Shown here: one piece after another, positions 63,953 through 64,000 of the stretch
Position numbering within the stretch: the first letter of the stretch is position 1
How the letters are laid out: every line of letters begins with the position of its first letter
Origin: Panax quinquefolius
Lineage: Eukaryota; Streptophyta; Magnoliopsida; Apiales; Araliaceae
NCBI GenBank assembly: GCA_020205615.1
Contig: CM035156.1
Span: 16,457,128 to 16,521,127 of the forward strand
DNA: 64,000 nt
Reading direction: 5' to 3'
Notes under the pieces: generated by a model
Told to the model about the DNA's origin: nothing
The model's database searches: none
The model's input: the letters and a program-made list of their open reading frames with translations, nothing else
Program-made: the position numbers and the translations under genes

Positions 63953-64000
63953 GATATGATCCTCGCTAAGATGTGAGACTAGAACTAAGAGGGAGAGATA

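Overview
The window is nuclear DNA from a eudicot plant: intron-rich genes with GT-AG junctions, AT-rich spacers, many small transposons and plant-only gene families (class III peroxidase, dehydrin, MIR169). The species cannot be named from the sequence. All exon models were built by eye from splice sites and remembered family sequence.

Layout. 1-3500: degenerate minus-strand Ty3/gypsy element (LTR, primer-binding site, protease fragment). 3849-3938: a lone terminal exon of a D-2-hydroxyglutarate dehydrogenase-like gene. 5445-8209 (+): six-exon UBE2W-type ubiquitin-conjugating enzyme. 9346-14108 (-): 11-exon chloroplast folate-transporter-like carrier with an in-frame TGA in a 21-nt microexon. 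15790-18604 and 22453-24077: two Mutator-like non-autonomous elements with 9-10 bp target duplications, the second 92 bp upstream of the intact mitochondrial ribosomal protein L7/L12 gene (21761-22360, -). 25271-26574 (-): four-exon class III peroxidase. 28087-36551 (-): 17-exon, 409-aa secretory-pathway membrane protein with a cysteine-rich lumenal part. 37520-45355 (+): seven-exon GT4-type glycosyltransferase broken by TAG and by an 8-bp duplication. 46615-47303 (-): two-exon YSK dehydrin with an ABRE upstream. 50821-50949 (-): MIR169 hairpin. From 47.5 kb on the DNA is mostly repeats: a truncated Mutator-like arm, three foldback MITEs in (TA)n tracts, a hAT remnant, a short enhancer-of-polycomb-like N-terminal fragment and, from 59157 to the end, two related LTRs in inverted orientation, the second followed by a primer-binding-like site.

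The genes are ordinary single-copy plant genes and do not form a pathway. The D2HGDH exon next to the UBC gene, and UBC near the GT4 gene, recall gene neighbourhoods in Arabidopsis (from memory), so the gene order looks ancestral. What stands out is decay and mobile DNA: two housekeeping-type genes carry C-to-T nonsense changes, and one TRIM family left a complete 742-bp copy in one gene's intron and a solo LTR in another's. I found no convincing wholly new biological system. The best leads are the nonsense codons, the Mutator-like insertion in the L12 promoter, and the MITE cluster in TA microsatellites.
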